From: Ypsolopha sequella | Taxonomy: Eukaryota; Arthropoda; Insecta; Lepidoptera; Ypsolophidae | Direction of reading: 5' to 3' | DNA length: 64,000 nucleotides | Assembly: GCA_934047225.1 (NCBI GenBank) | Contig: OW203985.1 | Location: 10,061,501-10,125,500 of the forward strand | Shown: positions 8,801 to 18,630 of the stretch, one piece after another | Layout of the letters: each line of letters starts with the position of its first letter | How positions within the stretch are numbered: position 1 is the stretch's first letter | Made by a program: the position numbers and the translations under genes | Notes under the pieces: model-generated | What the model was told of the DNA's origin: nothing | The model's database searches: none | What the model saw: only the letters and a program-made list of their open reading frames with translations

Positions 8801-11800
8801 GGAACATGAGTGAAATTAGATTGGAATAATTTTAGTTTTGACAGCACTAAAACTAAAATTAAATTCTTCAAAATCGGCTACTATATCATGTCAACATTAA
8901 AACGTGCGCTTTGGCACATCACGTTTTAGTTGCTTACTGACCGTCGAAAGTAGTGCGCGACTTGTTGGTATCAACGAGGAAAGAATCCGCTTTAAAATGC
9001 CGTCGTGCGTGTTTAGAAAGTGCAAAAATACAAGCACAAACACGTGCAACGAAAAAGGTGTCACGTTTCGTACGTAAGTACAACAAAATTACTTTGACAC
9101 GATCTGGCGAGTGTGGGCATATCTGCGGTAATGTATATCCCTGGTTTTTATAATATTTTCAATAAGACCTCAAGATCGGGAAATTTGAATCATATCTTAC
9201 AAACCCCTAAAAACGAAAATTTAACCGTTTTTGAACAAAAGTATAGCCGAATGTGTTTTTATTGTTTTAGATAAAATCACGAAAATAATACTAGTCGCGC
9301 ATCGAAAATTATAACTGGATTAATATAAACCAAAAACATGTCTGAAAACGTCCACAATCTTGCCAAAATCTTATTACTCCTGACATAAGTTCGCGACGAA
9401 AGCGGCATGATTGTATTGTCCTCGCAAGTTTCATGGAACGTGCATCATATAATAGCGAAATGAAACAGCATGACATTTGGCCACGCCCAAAACTGAGTTG
9501 GTCGCGTCGTGTCTGCTCTTAAGTAAGACTAAAAACCCAAATAATATTGGTTCGTCATGAGGGTGGTGACAAGCGACGGCTGAAACTACCACCAGTTGAT
9601 ATAAAAGGATTATAAAAGGTTAGTTCGTCTTGTTCTAATCTAACTGTACTACAGTATGCACCGGGTCTGTGGTAATCAGTGGTTATATCCCAGTTAAAGT
9701 CACTTGAGGGGGAGGCGCTCCTTAAACGCAATTAATAGTAGTTTATGCTACAAGGCTTTTACGCCCGTGTATCATACTACGTTTTTCAATGCATAGTGTG
9801 AGGAAATAAAACAAATATAATCTTGGTACACATGAAAGGCTGCTGGTTAGCTAACCATTGTAAATAAATAAAATAAAAAAAATATATAATAAAGCCCTAG
9901 GGCAAAATAATCGACTTTCTGTTCGGTTTTGATGCATAAAAAGTGGGCCTTTACGAGCACTTGCATTGAAAAATGATTTATGATTTATGTCTATTTTCTT
10001 GTTCAATGTATCTGAAAGAAATGATTACCTTTGATGGGCAAATGATCAGCCGCCCTGCAGAGCTGCGGCAGCGCTATATCCAGGTAGTCATTACAGCCGA
10101 GGTCGGGCACCTCGAACACTATGACGAAGCAGTTGACCACGTCCTCCAAACTCATCTTCTTCGTTATCCTAAGGTCTATTTTCAAGTTTTCTGCAAGGGT
10201 CGTGAGTGCGGTAACCAGGGCCGAACTATAGTATTCTGATGGCACCTAGAGAACAAATACAGCTGTGATGGAGGCATTTGAGATGTGGTGCTTGGCACTG
10301 CTGGCTAAGAAAGGAAAGGACAAGCTGGACATAAATAATTACAAATGGAGAAGTCTTAAGTTACAGTCAAAGATCAACTTATTTATTCAACGTTTGACAA
10401 ATGCATTTGTTGAAGTGGGCCTTAATACTAGTATTAATCATGATGAACATCATTTTGAGATATAAAAAAGAGACATATAGACATGACGTAATAAGGTTTT
10501 CTTGCATTGACTACGCCTGGACTACGAAATCGCGTATATTCTCGAGAGACTGGGAATTTTGGTGTATGATTTTGGTGGACTCACTTTAGCGAGGTACTGA
10601 AAGGCGCGACGGCAGGCAGCTACGTCGAGGGCAGGCCCCGTGACGCTGTCCACGTCTTTGTCGGGATCGCTCGAAGAACACATCGCCGTCGACTCTTTGT
10701 CTAAAACCAAAGTCACTTATAGAGTCGGTTCTTCCGATTCAACATAATCTTGAGAAATAATTAAAACACCCAAAAAACAACTTTTAGCTTCAAGACTAAT
10801 GACCTGTCGTAGGCAGATCGTAAAGTATGAAATCGAAATACTTTGACCAAAAGTCAAAAATAGGTGCGACGACGAGCGGAGCGTGTTAGGTTTACATGTA
10901 AATTGGGGAGCCGAGCGAAGCGGCACGGAGCGAGGCGAACCCCGTAGTTTTAACGGAAATACGATATGCCTAGGCAGCATGACATTTACAACTTTTATAA
11001 TATGAACATGATATGCCTAATTCCATGATGTGTCGACAACTTATACAAGTAGTTTCCTATATGCAAAGATATATTTGTAATGATATTATTGTAGTAATTA
11101 ATAGATTTGATTGATGATTCTTGATGTAACGGTACTCCATTATAGCAATGTAAAATCTTACTTGGTGTTCCAAAGTATTTACTTATTATTTATGTATAAT
11201 ATAATATTCTCAGGCGACGACTGAAAACCGACGTTGTGGTCTTATACGGGCATAACATAAATGTCGAGTCGTAGCCCTTTTTGCTACCGTGGCGCATAGG
11301 TACACATCAACACATTACAGGTTTATATTTATGTGAAATGCAGTTTTTGTTTTTTTCTATTCTTTTTCTTTCTATTTTCCGTACGTGTTAATTATTAAGT
11401 ATTTCAGAGATAAGCTAAATTTTGTATTCCTCATTTTTGTGTATGTATGTGTTATGGTCACAGAGCACTTATGGTGCTTAATTAATGTTCTATCTATCTA
11501 TTTGTTCTTCTTAGCGACCGGTTTCTTTCAACACATCTTCAGGCACTAACTAGGTAGGTAGGATTAATCAGGAAAATACCTAGTTAGTGTTAAACGAAAC
11601 CGGTCGCTAAGGAGACAAAATAAATACTGTGGAACTAAAGTACATTTGCGATATTATGATAGCTTCAAAATAGTTGGATTTTCCATATGTGTAAAGGTAT
11701 AATTTTTTTAGGAATTTTAAAACTTGTCTTGTAATCGAACTACTTTTAAAATCTTACAGCTTTAATACAATTTTCGCTCTATGCAGTTGAACTTTAAATT

Positions 11801-14800
11801 GGCATAAGACAAGGAATGCTTGGTTAACGCTTACGAAACAAGGATTCTCTCAATAGTTTTCCATTAACCAAGTGGTATTTTGGGCTCGGTTCGGCCGGAA
11901 TCGTACCAGTGGTAACTAGAATCTGTTCAGCCAATCTAAGTGGGTGTGAATGGAATCCAGTGATCATCGGATCTAGTCTGGTTCAATACGTGCGAGTTTT
12001 TATTCTTCTGAAGAGTTATTTTCTGAAACTTAGTCAGTCGCAATTTTATTTCTTGATTTTACGAAAGTAAGTATACTATTTACTTCCCAATTAAATTTTC
12101 TTTTAAACATCCTTCTGTTACAGATCTTCAATTTAAAAATGAAATCCAATTTCATACTGGAGGCTTAATTAGTAAGTATCATGGATCAACAACAATTTTT
12201 GTGAAATTCGTAAAATGAAATTTCGACTTCTCACTCGCAGTCCCGAAATTGTTACTGATCCATGATACTGATCAGTTACCAAGCTTCCAGTACGAATTTC
12301 GACGATGACTAAATATTCATTTTGTAGATACATATACAACGTGTAACAGAAAGGTGTAACCATATTTGAAGAGCTTATTCAGTCAATGGTATAGAACAAC
12401 TTTTACTATGGAACAAACCCAGTATCTCGAAAAAAAAAAAAAAAATGCAATGCCGCTCGGCCGAAATGTATGGAAGGACAGATTTTTTTTTCGAGATTTC
12501 GAGGTCGGCTTCATAGTAAAAGTTGTTCTATACCAATGACTGAATAAGCTCTTCAAATATGGTTACACCTTTCTGTTACACGTTGTATAAAGAGTAAATG
12601 TGACTCACCTGTACATTTCCCAGTATCTTTGCCAGGCTCCAGTTTACTCTGGAAACACCTCGCCAGAATGGCGGGCTGCGTGAACGCCTCTCCGAGCGCC
12701 CTGATCAACGGCTGAGCCAATTTACTCTCTAAACACTCGTCACAGAGTTGGTAGATACGTTCCTCAGTCAGCGGTGCACCATCTAACAACAACAGAATCA
12801 ATGCGTCCAGCTTTTGTAACAATGTTGTTGTGGAATAAATAGACAAATCCATGTTAAAACGTACACGTCGACGATGACTATTTTGGACACTGATTAAAAA
12901 TGTATATGCTTCTATTATTAAAACTATGTAATTAACTAATGACGTTATTACTAACTCAATTTATATTATAGTTATTAATTGACTCTTTATAGCAGGGGTC
13001 GGCAACCTTATGATATAGAAGGGCCACAAATGCTACCAGGGGATCAGCGAGGGCCGCATTTTGTGCAGTATTGCGTCTAAATGTGCATCTTTTAACTGAG
13101 AACAATGCTTGCTTTTTAGATAGTTCAGAATGGAAAATGTCTATTCACACAAATATAGTTATCGAGCAGTAGTTGAGAACTTTACGGGCCACACCAAAGT
13201 GGTTCACGGGCCGCATGCGGCCCGCGGGCCGCCGGTTGCCGACCCCTGCTTTATAGTATCGTAATGAATGTGTTACTGTCTGTAACAATCACATATTGCT
13301 GTCCCAAATGTTCATAGTGATATTTAATTAGAGGCCAATATAATCTAAATACATTATCAATATTCTAAGGACTTTATTTACTTTATAGCCTTGGTTCGCG
13401 GGGCCCTATACAGTGTGTCCCTCGTAAGATTGCACATCCGAAAGGGGATGAAATATCGACAAAAATAAAGAACTTTATTTTTATTTTTTAAGATAATTTT
13501 GAAAATATACTCGGCCAGAATGTCTTTGATGGGACGCAAGCGCCGTGCCTTTTGTTAACCGCTTGTAGAAATTATTGTATTATGATAGAACGTTGCAAGT
13601 TTTTTTTGTAAGAAAGGTAATGGAATACGCAATGATAAATAGGAATAAATATATGGTAAAACATTATTATGTGAGAATTTACGATTGCTGAAAAAAAAGA
13701 CGGAAACGCTAAAAAAGAAATCTTGTAGGATATTATTTTTATGATAATGGTCGTTGATTATGGTTTGTTTTTGATTTGGTATGCAACGTCTATTCTTAAG
13801 GATCAGACATAACAAATTTTATTTCATTGCATTACTGTTCTTGGTAGGCAACAAAAAATTTAAAGCGAAAAATATAATAAAGATTATCTATTTTTTTTTT
13901 CTATAATATAGGGCCCTAGTTCCACCCCCTTTCGGATGTGCACTCTTAGAAGGGACACACTATATATTTTGTTGTAGATAAAACAACTTGATCTTTGGCC
14001 AGTATAGTACGGTTATCTAGTAAAAGTCTCTTAAATTATTATTACATGCGGCTTGAACACTCACGTGTGATTGTTGTTGGCTATATGCCAACCGTTTCAC
14101 CGAAACAATTTGGGCATTATCAAGGCGAGTGTCGTTCTAAGAACGACGACGCGGCGTTCACCATCGTTTTCGATCAGCGGTGGACAGTGCCCGTTTATTA
14201 AAATTATGATTTTTATAAATATTTTATGTTGCATAAAAAAAACTTCTAATCCGAAAACCATTTGGAGATTTTGGAACTTGTGGTCTAAAAAATCTCATGA
14301 TGATAAATATTTTTTACGAAAAAGCTGCCACTTCCATTTGGCTTCGTCGTGTGACGTCACTTGAGAAAAGGCTGTTTAAAAATGTGTCGTTTGCTATCAA
14401 GATAAATTTATAATAATTTGCTTCCGACTGATTTGACAGATAGACACACAAACAGACACAGACCACTTTTTTTATGAGCACATCACAATCAATATAATGC
14501 CTAAAATAGTGACGCCAATTCTTTAAGAAACCACAAAAGAATAATGATAGAATAGCTTGTATGACTAGATTGATGGATGTGACAGAGGCGAAAGAGGTGT
14601 GTCTGGATCGTAGCAGATGGAAATCTGTAGTCCCTGCCTACCTCTCTGGGAGTCTCCCAGTGAGGTAGGGAGAGGAGGCATGAATATATGTATGTAAAAT
14701 AATAATGAAAATTTTAAATACTATAATAATGAAAACGATGAAATAAAATGGCGTATACCCGTTAAAAAAACCTTTTAGGAATTAAGCTATGGGAATTACG

Positions 14801-17800
14801 GTAATAGGGTTCGCCACACAACATATTGGGACGTAATAATCGTCGGTGAAACGAGGGTGTCCGAGTGTGAACTATTACTTACACTTCGCATACTCGGAAG
14901 CATCTCTGACACCCCCTAAGGATTAATTTCGTGACGTTGCATTAAATATTTCTACGAGCGCGAGAACAAAGGTTTGTTTGGCGCTATTCCAGACGCTAAC
15001 CGGCTGCGTATGAGCGATTTATTTAAGAACATATTTGAACAACTGACACACGAAACAACTTTTACTATTTTATTTTAGGCCGTGCTGTAGATGGGAGACC
15101 CTATTTTTAATTTTCGTTTATATATTATCATAATTATTTTTTCAATTGGTTTGTCACCAACAATTTCCACATGTCTAAAATAGTGTTAAAATAATAAATA
15201 AAAAGCCTTTTTAAAAACAAGCTTTTATTTAAGCTATGGACTAAAATGAATAAGTTTAGATTGCTGAAACTGATTAAATATTTTATGTTGAATTACCTAA
15301 TTGCTTTCATAAATCTAGTTGCGCGAAGGATTTTTATTTTGTGCTTTTTAGTGAATAACATTATTTTGGTCATCAAAACCTTTCATTTGATAACCATGTC
15401 AAAAGGGTGGTAAAAGAACTTTTAGTCCATGATGGGGCATCCGTCATATTGAATTTAGAATGACTTCACGTATTCTACTTTGGACAACCCTTCCATTTGA
15501 TATCAATGTCATGGAGGTGGCTAATCTGTAAGATTGATCTTAGCGACGATCTGGACTGGATCTGGACTGTCGTGCTATTGTTCAAGTGAGGTGAAGGTGA
15601 AGTTATATAAAATAAATTTCAGATTGTGAATAGATTGTAATAAAAATAAACAAGCAATGTGACATATTGGCCTGGGTCAAGAACTACATATCTGAAAAAT
15701 TGCCATTGATTTTCAATTGAAACAGTAAACCATATCATCACCGAAATCCTGCAACAATCACTCTAAAATAAATATATGGCAAAGTTGAGGACTAATGCTA
15801 TGAATACAATATGGCAAAAACTTGATTCAATTAAAATTTCTCAATAGAAATAATTGCGAAGTTACCTCCACAGCACCAATAAACCACTAGTATTCAAATT
15901 GGATAGCATTGCATAATAACTGTATACTAGATATATTACATACAGCATGCCCAGAAATACTTTACATAAAAAAAAAAATTATATTTTCACCACAAAAAGA
16001 AAAAGTTGTTGAGAGTGTGCGATGGTTCGGTAGCAGCCATGGCTCAGAGCACTCTGTTTTAAACAATAATGAAGCATTACAGAATTCAATTTTACTTGAT
16101 GCAAAATTACGTGCTCAATGTCAGGTGCTATAGACAATTAATTTCTCACACCACATATTTCAGTCTTAATCATTCTGTACCCCTAACTTAAGAAATCGGG
16201 ATAACATAGAAAACACTAAATAATTTGACTTACGCAGTGTAGATTGGTAGTTCATTAGTTGATCTACTAAATCCCCAACACCGTCTAAGTGTTTCACATT
16301 TTATTCAGAATTCTGAAGTAAGCGGGTAGAAAATTATCAAAACTGAGATATGCTGTGTTAGAACTTAAGAGAAGATATTTAGAGTTTAGTAGAAAATAAT
16401 TTACTCACTATTATGACTTAGACTTTTAACATCATTGTGCTGAGATACACTCTGACTAGTTTCTAATACTGTTCTAGATGGTATGCTGGCATCCTTCAAG
16501 ACATCACTGGAACTAAGGGCTGAAGTCTTCTCCGTGTTATCATTCTGTGTCTTTTCTGATGTGGTGCTTGGTGTACTGGAATAATGTGGTATTACCATAT
16601 TGAATAGTTCATTTTAACCCTTTAATTAACCCTTTCTAAAGCAGAGGGAATATTTTTCCCACCAATTTTGTTCTACCTTAACTGGTAATATATTTTATAT
16701 TTATTTTGTTTTTCTTTATTTTTTACATACTCGCACGAATTAGATATTTTTTTCTTGAATTAATTACGACTGCTGAAAAGCTTTTTTTATTAAATGGAAA
16801 AATATGGTACAAAAATAGAAAATTACATTAATACTAATTAAGATGTATTTATTAAATGATTTTAAAAAATACAAAATTGGTTAAATATTTACATAAATTA
16901 TAATAATATTTATTCCTTTATATATATAATTAAATCATTTATGGCTTGAATATTTTATTCAAAAATGTTATGCCCATTAACACCTTTGATGGACTATCTA
17001 GACTAGAACTCAAGAAAATAATTTATTGATAAATCTTTTGATTTTAACAAATAATATAAAATAGTATTTTACTTTATTTTTATTTTAATAGATTTGGATT
17101 ATATACATATACAGGGTTAAATTAAATTAGTTGGCATGTAGACTATTCCCATATGAACAACTTTTTTTATTAGGATTGTGCAAAATTCTTAAAATTTGTT
17201 TTCACCTTTCCATACTAGACCAGTCAGCCGATCGAGGCAATTTGTATGGGAGGAAGTGAACAAAGTTTAGAATTTCACTTAGCTCCCATACAAACAGTTG
17301 GTCATACAGACTAATACTACCTATGTTTTGAGTTTCGCCAACTAATATTATTTAACCTTATATAGGTATTAGATTATTTTTTGTTTGAACAGCATTAATT
17401 GACCAGTCAAAGATAAAATAAAACCTGTTTCTACAATGTTTAGTATTTAAACTGCTTTGGTAGGTGTTTTTATGTGCATGTTGGCTGAAGTAACTCAGCA
17501 AAGAGGGCACAATATTCAATCCCACATGTAATGTAATAATAAAGATTCAAAATTCAAAATTCAAAAAGTTTATTTTGCAAAGTAGGTATAATACACGTTT
17601 CACAAGTCAAATTTTAATCTTATAAAAATATATGTAATAAAATAATAAATGTACATGAACTACTTAGATTAAATGTTTATTTAATTTATGTAGCAATATA
17701 TATACGATTAAAATTATAGGTAAAATATTATTATACAAGGTGAAATCCAATCAACCGCCCGAACCCATACCGGAGACCCTGCCAGGGACCAGGAATAAGG

Positions 17801-18630
17801 TTCAATGATCACCAACCAAGCCCCCAAGATTGGAGTATAGTGCCAAATTAACTGTTGGTTTATACATGGTTAAAGTACTTGAAATGTTACCTGGCACTTT
17901 CTTCAGTGCGTGGCACTTTGCTGGGCAGACTTCCACAAAGTCTGGCCTCTTTGTAGAACAGCTTTATAGCTTCTGCTGCTGCTTCATTTGGAGACAGTGT
18001 CCGCAACTGTAATGTATACTACAACTTAGATTATCCTTGAAAAATCAGAATTCATCATAGTTTTGTGTACCTATCTTATAAAGCTATCTCTTTTTATTAT
18101 TACAGTATCACAAACAATATAACAAGTGATGTTTACCTCTCCGCTAGATGCACAGTGAGGATTATTACAGTCAGAATTTCCACAGCCATCCAATAACTGA
18201 TAAAAATATCGTTCAATCAACTGTTTAGCAGCTGCACGCTTCATTATTTCTGATTTCTTATCTTCAGTCAAATGGTTGGTTGAACATAAACTTGACAAGT
18301 TTTGTGGATCTTCAAGATTTTCTGGGGTAATGTTGTGTGTTGACGATGATGCTTCGCTCCCCCTGAAATACGTCGCATGATCGTCGTGAGTGCGCATTTC
18401 TACGCATTTGTTGCGACAAATCAAAACAAAAAGAAAAATAGCAAGTAATGCTTAGATAACCTATACATAAAGCGAAGGCGTATAAAGCAATTAGTCATAT
18501 TTATAGAATTAGTTAAGCTGAATATTTTAGTGATATTTATACAAATAATAGTAAAATTGCATGCACTTTTAGAATTTAACGAAGAGAAAAGTTACCTTGA
18601 AGCTTCGTCAGTTTCTCTTTTAGAGTTCAT
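5688..18630 (-). CDS. Ube3a: UBE3A/E6AP ubiquitin-protein ligase, N-terminal nine coding exons (gene runs off the left edge)
   Basis: HECT-type E3 ligase. The AZUL zinc finger recruits the proteasome, and the C-terminal HECT domain (outside the window) transfers ubiquitin. Exons (all GT-AG, phases consistent): 18630-18596, 18362-18137, 18006-17891, 16575-16409, 12782-12609, 10700-10585, 10245-10029, 8265-8096, 5856-5688, giving about 463 codons. AZUL: cysteines at residues 72, 77, 82 and 111 ([12 protein letters not shown] and ARLC), with the same spacing as the human zinc ligands, after [19 protein letters not shown]. Downstream blocks also match UBE3[82 protein letters not shown]. The poorly conserved, Ser/Thr-rich linker of exon 4 is expected to be disordered. 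The start ATG is the only one upstream of the AZUL that splices in frame. Introns are dense with miniature transposons. Family identity is very secure; the small linker exons slightly less so. Confidence 0.93.
6006..6415 (+). repeat. Dispersed 'AGGGTTCCGTA...GACTCGCACTTGGC' repeat, copy 1
   Basis: It starts TTTTTAGGGTTTCGTAAC, has GTGAGACTCCGTTGTCCGTC, and ends GAGTCTGACTCGCACTTGGC. The same layout occurs at 61207-62045 and, inverted, at 39113-39986. This is a widespread lepidopteran repeat of uncertain class. It lies in the UBE3A intron between exons 8 and 9. Confidence 0.75.
7009..7310 (+). mobile_element. 'CCATCCATCAGCCTAGTTCG' short interspersed element, copy 1 (internally deleted)
   Basis: It shares GTCCACTGCTGGACAT, TTTCCAGGACTTTGCCACTC and CATCAGCTCTACCACCT with copies at 19266-19618, 24011-24373 (minus) and 55463-55820. 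This copy lacks the block between the two CCGG-containing segments. It encodes nothing. Confidence 0.85.
7354..7426 (-). pseudogene. tRNA-like sequence, tRNA-Thr (anticodon TGT)-like, degenerate
   Basis: On the minus strand GCCTCGGTAGCTCAGTCAGT is followed by a perfect 5-bp anticodon stem (CTTGC/GCAAG) around the loop CTTGTAA and by a GTTCAAAC T-loop. The acceptor and T stems have several mismatches, so it is a tRNA pseudogene or a tRNA-derived SINE head rather than a working tRNA. Confidence 0.5.
7762..7885. mobile_element. Palindromic miniature element (about 124 bp)
   Basis: AATGTGCATACAAATCT at the left is mirrored by AGATTTGTATGCGCATT at the right. It lies in a UBE3A intron. Target duplications are not clear. 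Confidence 0.55.
8096..8265 (-). CDS. Ube3a: Ube3a coding exon 8
   Basis: Acceptor CACTCCGCAG; donor AAG|GTATTT. It encodes [34 protein letters not shown] and [13 protein letters not shown], which align with human RLWSKY...ETFQQLITYKVIS...DDDAIVAASKCLK. Confidence 0.95.
8421..8579. mobile_element. MITE family B copy 1 (TIR CTACCACGTAATTCTGATTT)
   Basis: The terminal inverted repeats are CTACCACGTAATTCTGATTT and AAATCAGAATTACGTGGTAG-like. A second copy in the opposite orientation lies at 45865-46020, sharing the GGCGGGCGTCGTCGCACGCA core. Confidence 0.85.
8719..8879. mobile_element. MITE family A copy 1 (161 bp)
   Basis: The ends are AGCCGATTTTGAAGGCTTTA and an inverted partner finishing AAAATCGGCT; the interior has TTATTGCAAAATAG. 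Copies at 23470-23630 and 58285-58445 have the same length to the base. Confidence 0.9.
8997..9074 (+). pseudogene. THAP-domain first exon remnant
   Basis: ATG at 8997 opens [11 protein letters not shown]...EKGVTF, the signature start of a THAP zinc finger (first Cys pair of C2CH, then the GVTFxxFP region). A GTAAGT donor follows about 75 bp in; without splicing the frame stops at once. No second THAP exon (the AVPTIF/HF parts) is visible nearby. It lies antisense in a UBE3A intron just before a dispersed repeat, so it is probably the 5' end of a P-element-type or other THAP transposon, not a host gene. Confidence 0.55.
9150..9540 (-). repeat. Dispersed repeat family D copy 1
   Basis: The reverse complement matches 22870-23395 and 53320-53925: shared landmarks are GGGCGTGGC, TTTCATTTCGCTATAAGGTG-like, CATGAAAC..GAGGACAATACAAT and AGGGGTTTGT. 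No coding capacity seen. The order of the landmarks is the same in all three copies. Confidence 0.75.
9733..9975 (+). repeat. Dispersed repeat family E copy 1
   Basis: TTTTACGCCCGTGTATCATA, AATAAAACAAATATAAT and AAAGCCCTAGGGCAAAATAA recur in the same order at 49690-50045. It ends 54 bp from UBE3A exon 7. Confidence 0.75.
10029..10245 (-). CDS. Ube3a: Ube3a coding exon 7
   Basis: Acceptor TTGTTCTCTAG; donor AAAG|GTAATC. It encodes [17 protein letters not shown] and [20 protein letters not shown]; the latter is a hallmark helical segment of UBE3A. Confidence 0.94.
10585..10700 (-). CDS. Ube3a: Ube3a coding exon 6
   Basis: Acceptor TTTGGTTTTAG; donor AAA|GTGAGT. It is acidic and Ser-rich ([10 protein letters not shown]), then [14 protein letters not shown], matching the human IDAIRRVY segment. 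Confidence 0.9.
11504..11618. mobile_element. Hairpin miniature element (about 115 bp)
   Basis: CTTAGCGACCGGTTTC plus CACTAACTAGGTA is mirrored by TACCTAGTTAGTG plus GAAACCGGTCGCTAAG, giving arms of about 45 bp and a short loop. It lies in the UBE3A intron between exons 5 and 6. Confidence 0.75.
12148..12311. mobile_element. MITE family F relic
   Basis: CATACTGGAGGCTT and ATCATGGATCAACAACAATT resemble 45441-45702 and 63857-64000, but both outer ends (CAAGGTGACTTTTTG) are gone. The right side is abutted by the next element at 12335. Confidence 0.65.
12335..12587. mobile_element. Palindromic MITE family C copy 1, TA target duplication
   Basis: TACAACGTGTAACAGAAAGG begins a palindrome whose other end is CCTTTCTGTTACACGTTGTA; arms are about 110 bp and TA lies on both sides. 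The same element is at 31151-31420. It ends 19 bp from the donor of UBE3A exon 5. Confidence 0.9.
12609..12782 (-). CDS. Ube3a: Ube3a coding exon 5
   Basis: Acceptor TTCTGTTGTTGTTAG; donor ACAG|GTGAGT. It encodes [16 protein letters not shown] and [11 protein letters not shown], matching the conserved block after the AZUL linker. An upstream ATG at 12852 is open but not needed: the acceptor has a good pyrimidine tract and fits the incoming phase. Confidence 0.92.
12993..13248. mobile_element. hAT-type MITE, 256 bp, with perfect 8-bp target duplication
   Basis: The ends are CAGGGGTCGGCAACC and GGTTGCCGACCCCTG. CTTTATAG is duplicated at 12985-12992 and 13249-13256. TIR and TSD length are those of hAT elements. 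It sits in the UBE3A intron between exons 4 and 5. Confidence 0.93.
13411..13962. mobile_element. DNA element, about 550 bp, TIR CAGTGTGTCCCT
   Basis: CAGTGTGTCCCTCGTAAGAT plus TGCACATCCGAAAGGGG is mirrored by CCCCTTTCGGATGTGCACTC plus AGGGACACACT. A single end of the same family is at 49614-49670. The interior is AT-rich and has no transposase. It lies in a UBE3A intron. Confidence 0.8.
13990..14175 (+). repeat. Dispersed repeat fragment (CTTGAACACTCACGTGTGAT type)
   Basis: GGCTTGAACACTCACGTGTG, TATATGCCAACCGTTTCACC and ATTATCAAGGCGAGTGTCGT recur at 50040-50145, joined there to repeat family E. Confidence 0.7.
14255..14505 (+). repeat. Dispersed repeat fragment (GGAACTTGTGGTCTAAAAAA type)
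   Basis: TTTTGGAACTTGTGGTCTAA and ACGAAAAAGCTGC recur at 37405-37590, followed in both places by TTGCTTCCGACTGATTTGAC. No coding content. Confidence 0.75.
14572..14700 (+). pseudogene. LINE ORF2 C-terminal remnant, copy 1
   Basis: The plus frame reads [20 protein letters not shown] and stops soon after. The same tail (EEAKEVCQNRNIWKSVVSAY) is at 63750-63852. This is the usual end of a lepidopteran non-LTR reverse-transcriptase frame followed by ATGTATGTA-type tail. Confidence 0.6.
14800..14950 (+). mobile_element. SINE 3' body, copy
   Basis: GGGACGTAATAATCGTCGGT, a CCGAGTGTGAAC..CATACTCGG near palindrome and CACCCCCTAAGG match the SINE at 54725-54990; the tRNA head is missing. Confidence 0.65.
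16409..16575 (-). CDS. Ube3a: Ube3a coding exon 4 (linker)
   Basis: Acceptor TTATTCCAG; donor ATA|GTGAGT. The 55 codons are rich in S, T, N and K with no fold visible. It is placed in the gene by position, splice sites and matching phase rather than by similarity. Confidence 0.8.
17112..17358. mobile_element. Palindromic miniature element, about 247 bp, TA-flanked
   Basis: CAGGGTTAAATTAAATTAGT at the left is mirrored by ACTAATATTATTTAACCT at the right. Interior GACCAGTCAGCCGATCG and TACAAACAGTTGGTC also pair loosely. It lies in the UBE3A intron between exons 3 and 4. Confidence 0.65.
17535..17610 (-). mobile_element. Non-LTR retrotransposon 3' tail
   Basis: The (ATTCAAA)n run at 17545-17570 followed by AAGTTTATTTTGCAAAGTAG is the typical simple-repeat tail of a lepidopteran LINE inserted on the minus strand. 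Confidence 0.45.
17891..18006 (-). CDS. Ube3a: Ube3a coding exon 3 (AZUL, second part)
   Basis: The acceptor is TACATTACAG and the donor AG|GTAACA. It encodes [20 protein letters not shown] followed by the fourth zinc cysteine and GSLPSK. Confidence 0.93.
18137..18362 (-). CDS. Ube3a: Ube3a coding exon 2 (AZUL, first part)
   Basis: The acceptor is GTATTTCAG and the donor GAG|GTAAAC. It holds 75 codons with [19 protein letters not shown] and three of the four zinc cysteines. An ATG at 18424 lies in the intron and would skip the splice, so it is not the start. Confidence 0.93.
18596..18630 (-). CDS. Ube3a: Ube3a coding exon 1
   Basis: Encodes [11 protein letters not shown] plus two bases of the next codon; the donor is AAG|GTAACT. 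The short N-terminus fits insect UBE3A, which lacks the longer vertebrate leader. Confidence 0.8.

Noticed and set aside
12553..12852. 99-codon open frame with its own ATG over UBE3A exon 5
   Set aside because: It includes intron on both sides. The acceptor at 12783 and donor at 12608 fit phase and similarity, so only 12782-12609 is coding.
18071..18424. 117-codon frame starting [10 protein letters not shown] as the UBE3A start
   Set aside because: Its first 20 codons are intron: the GTATTTCAG acceptor at 18363 joins in frame to the ATG exon at 18630.
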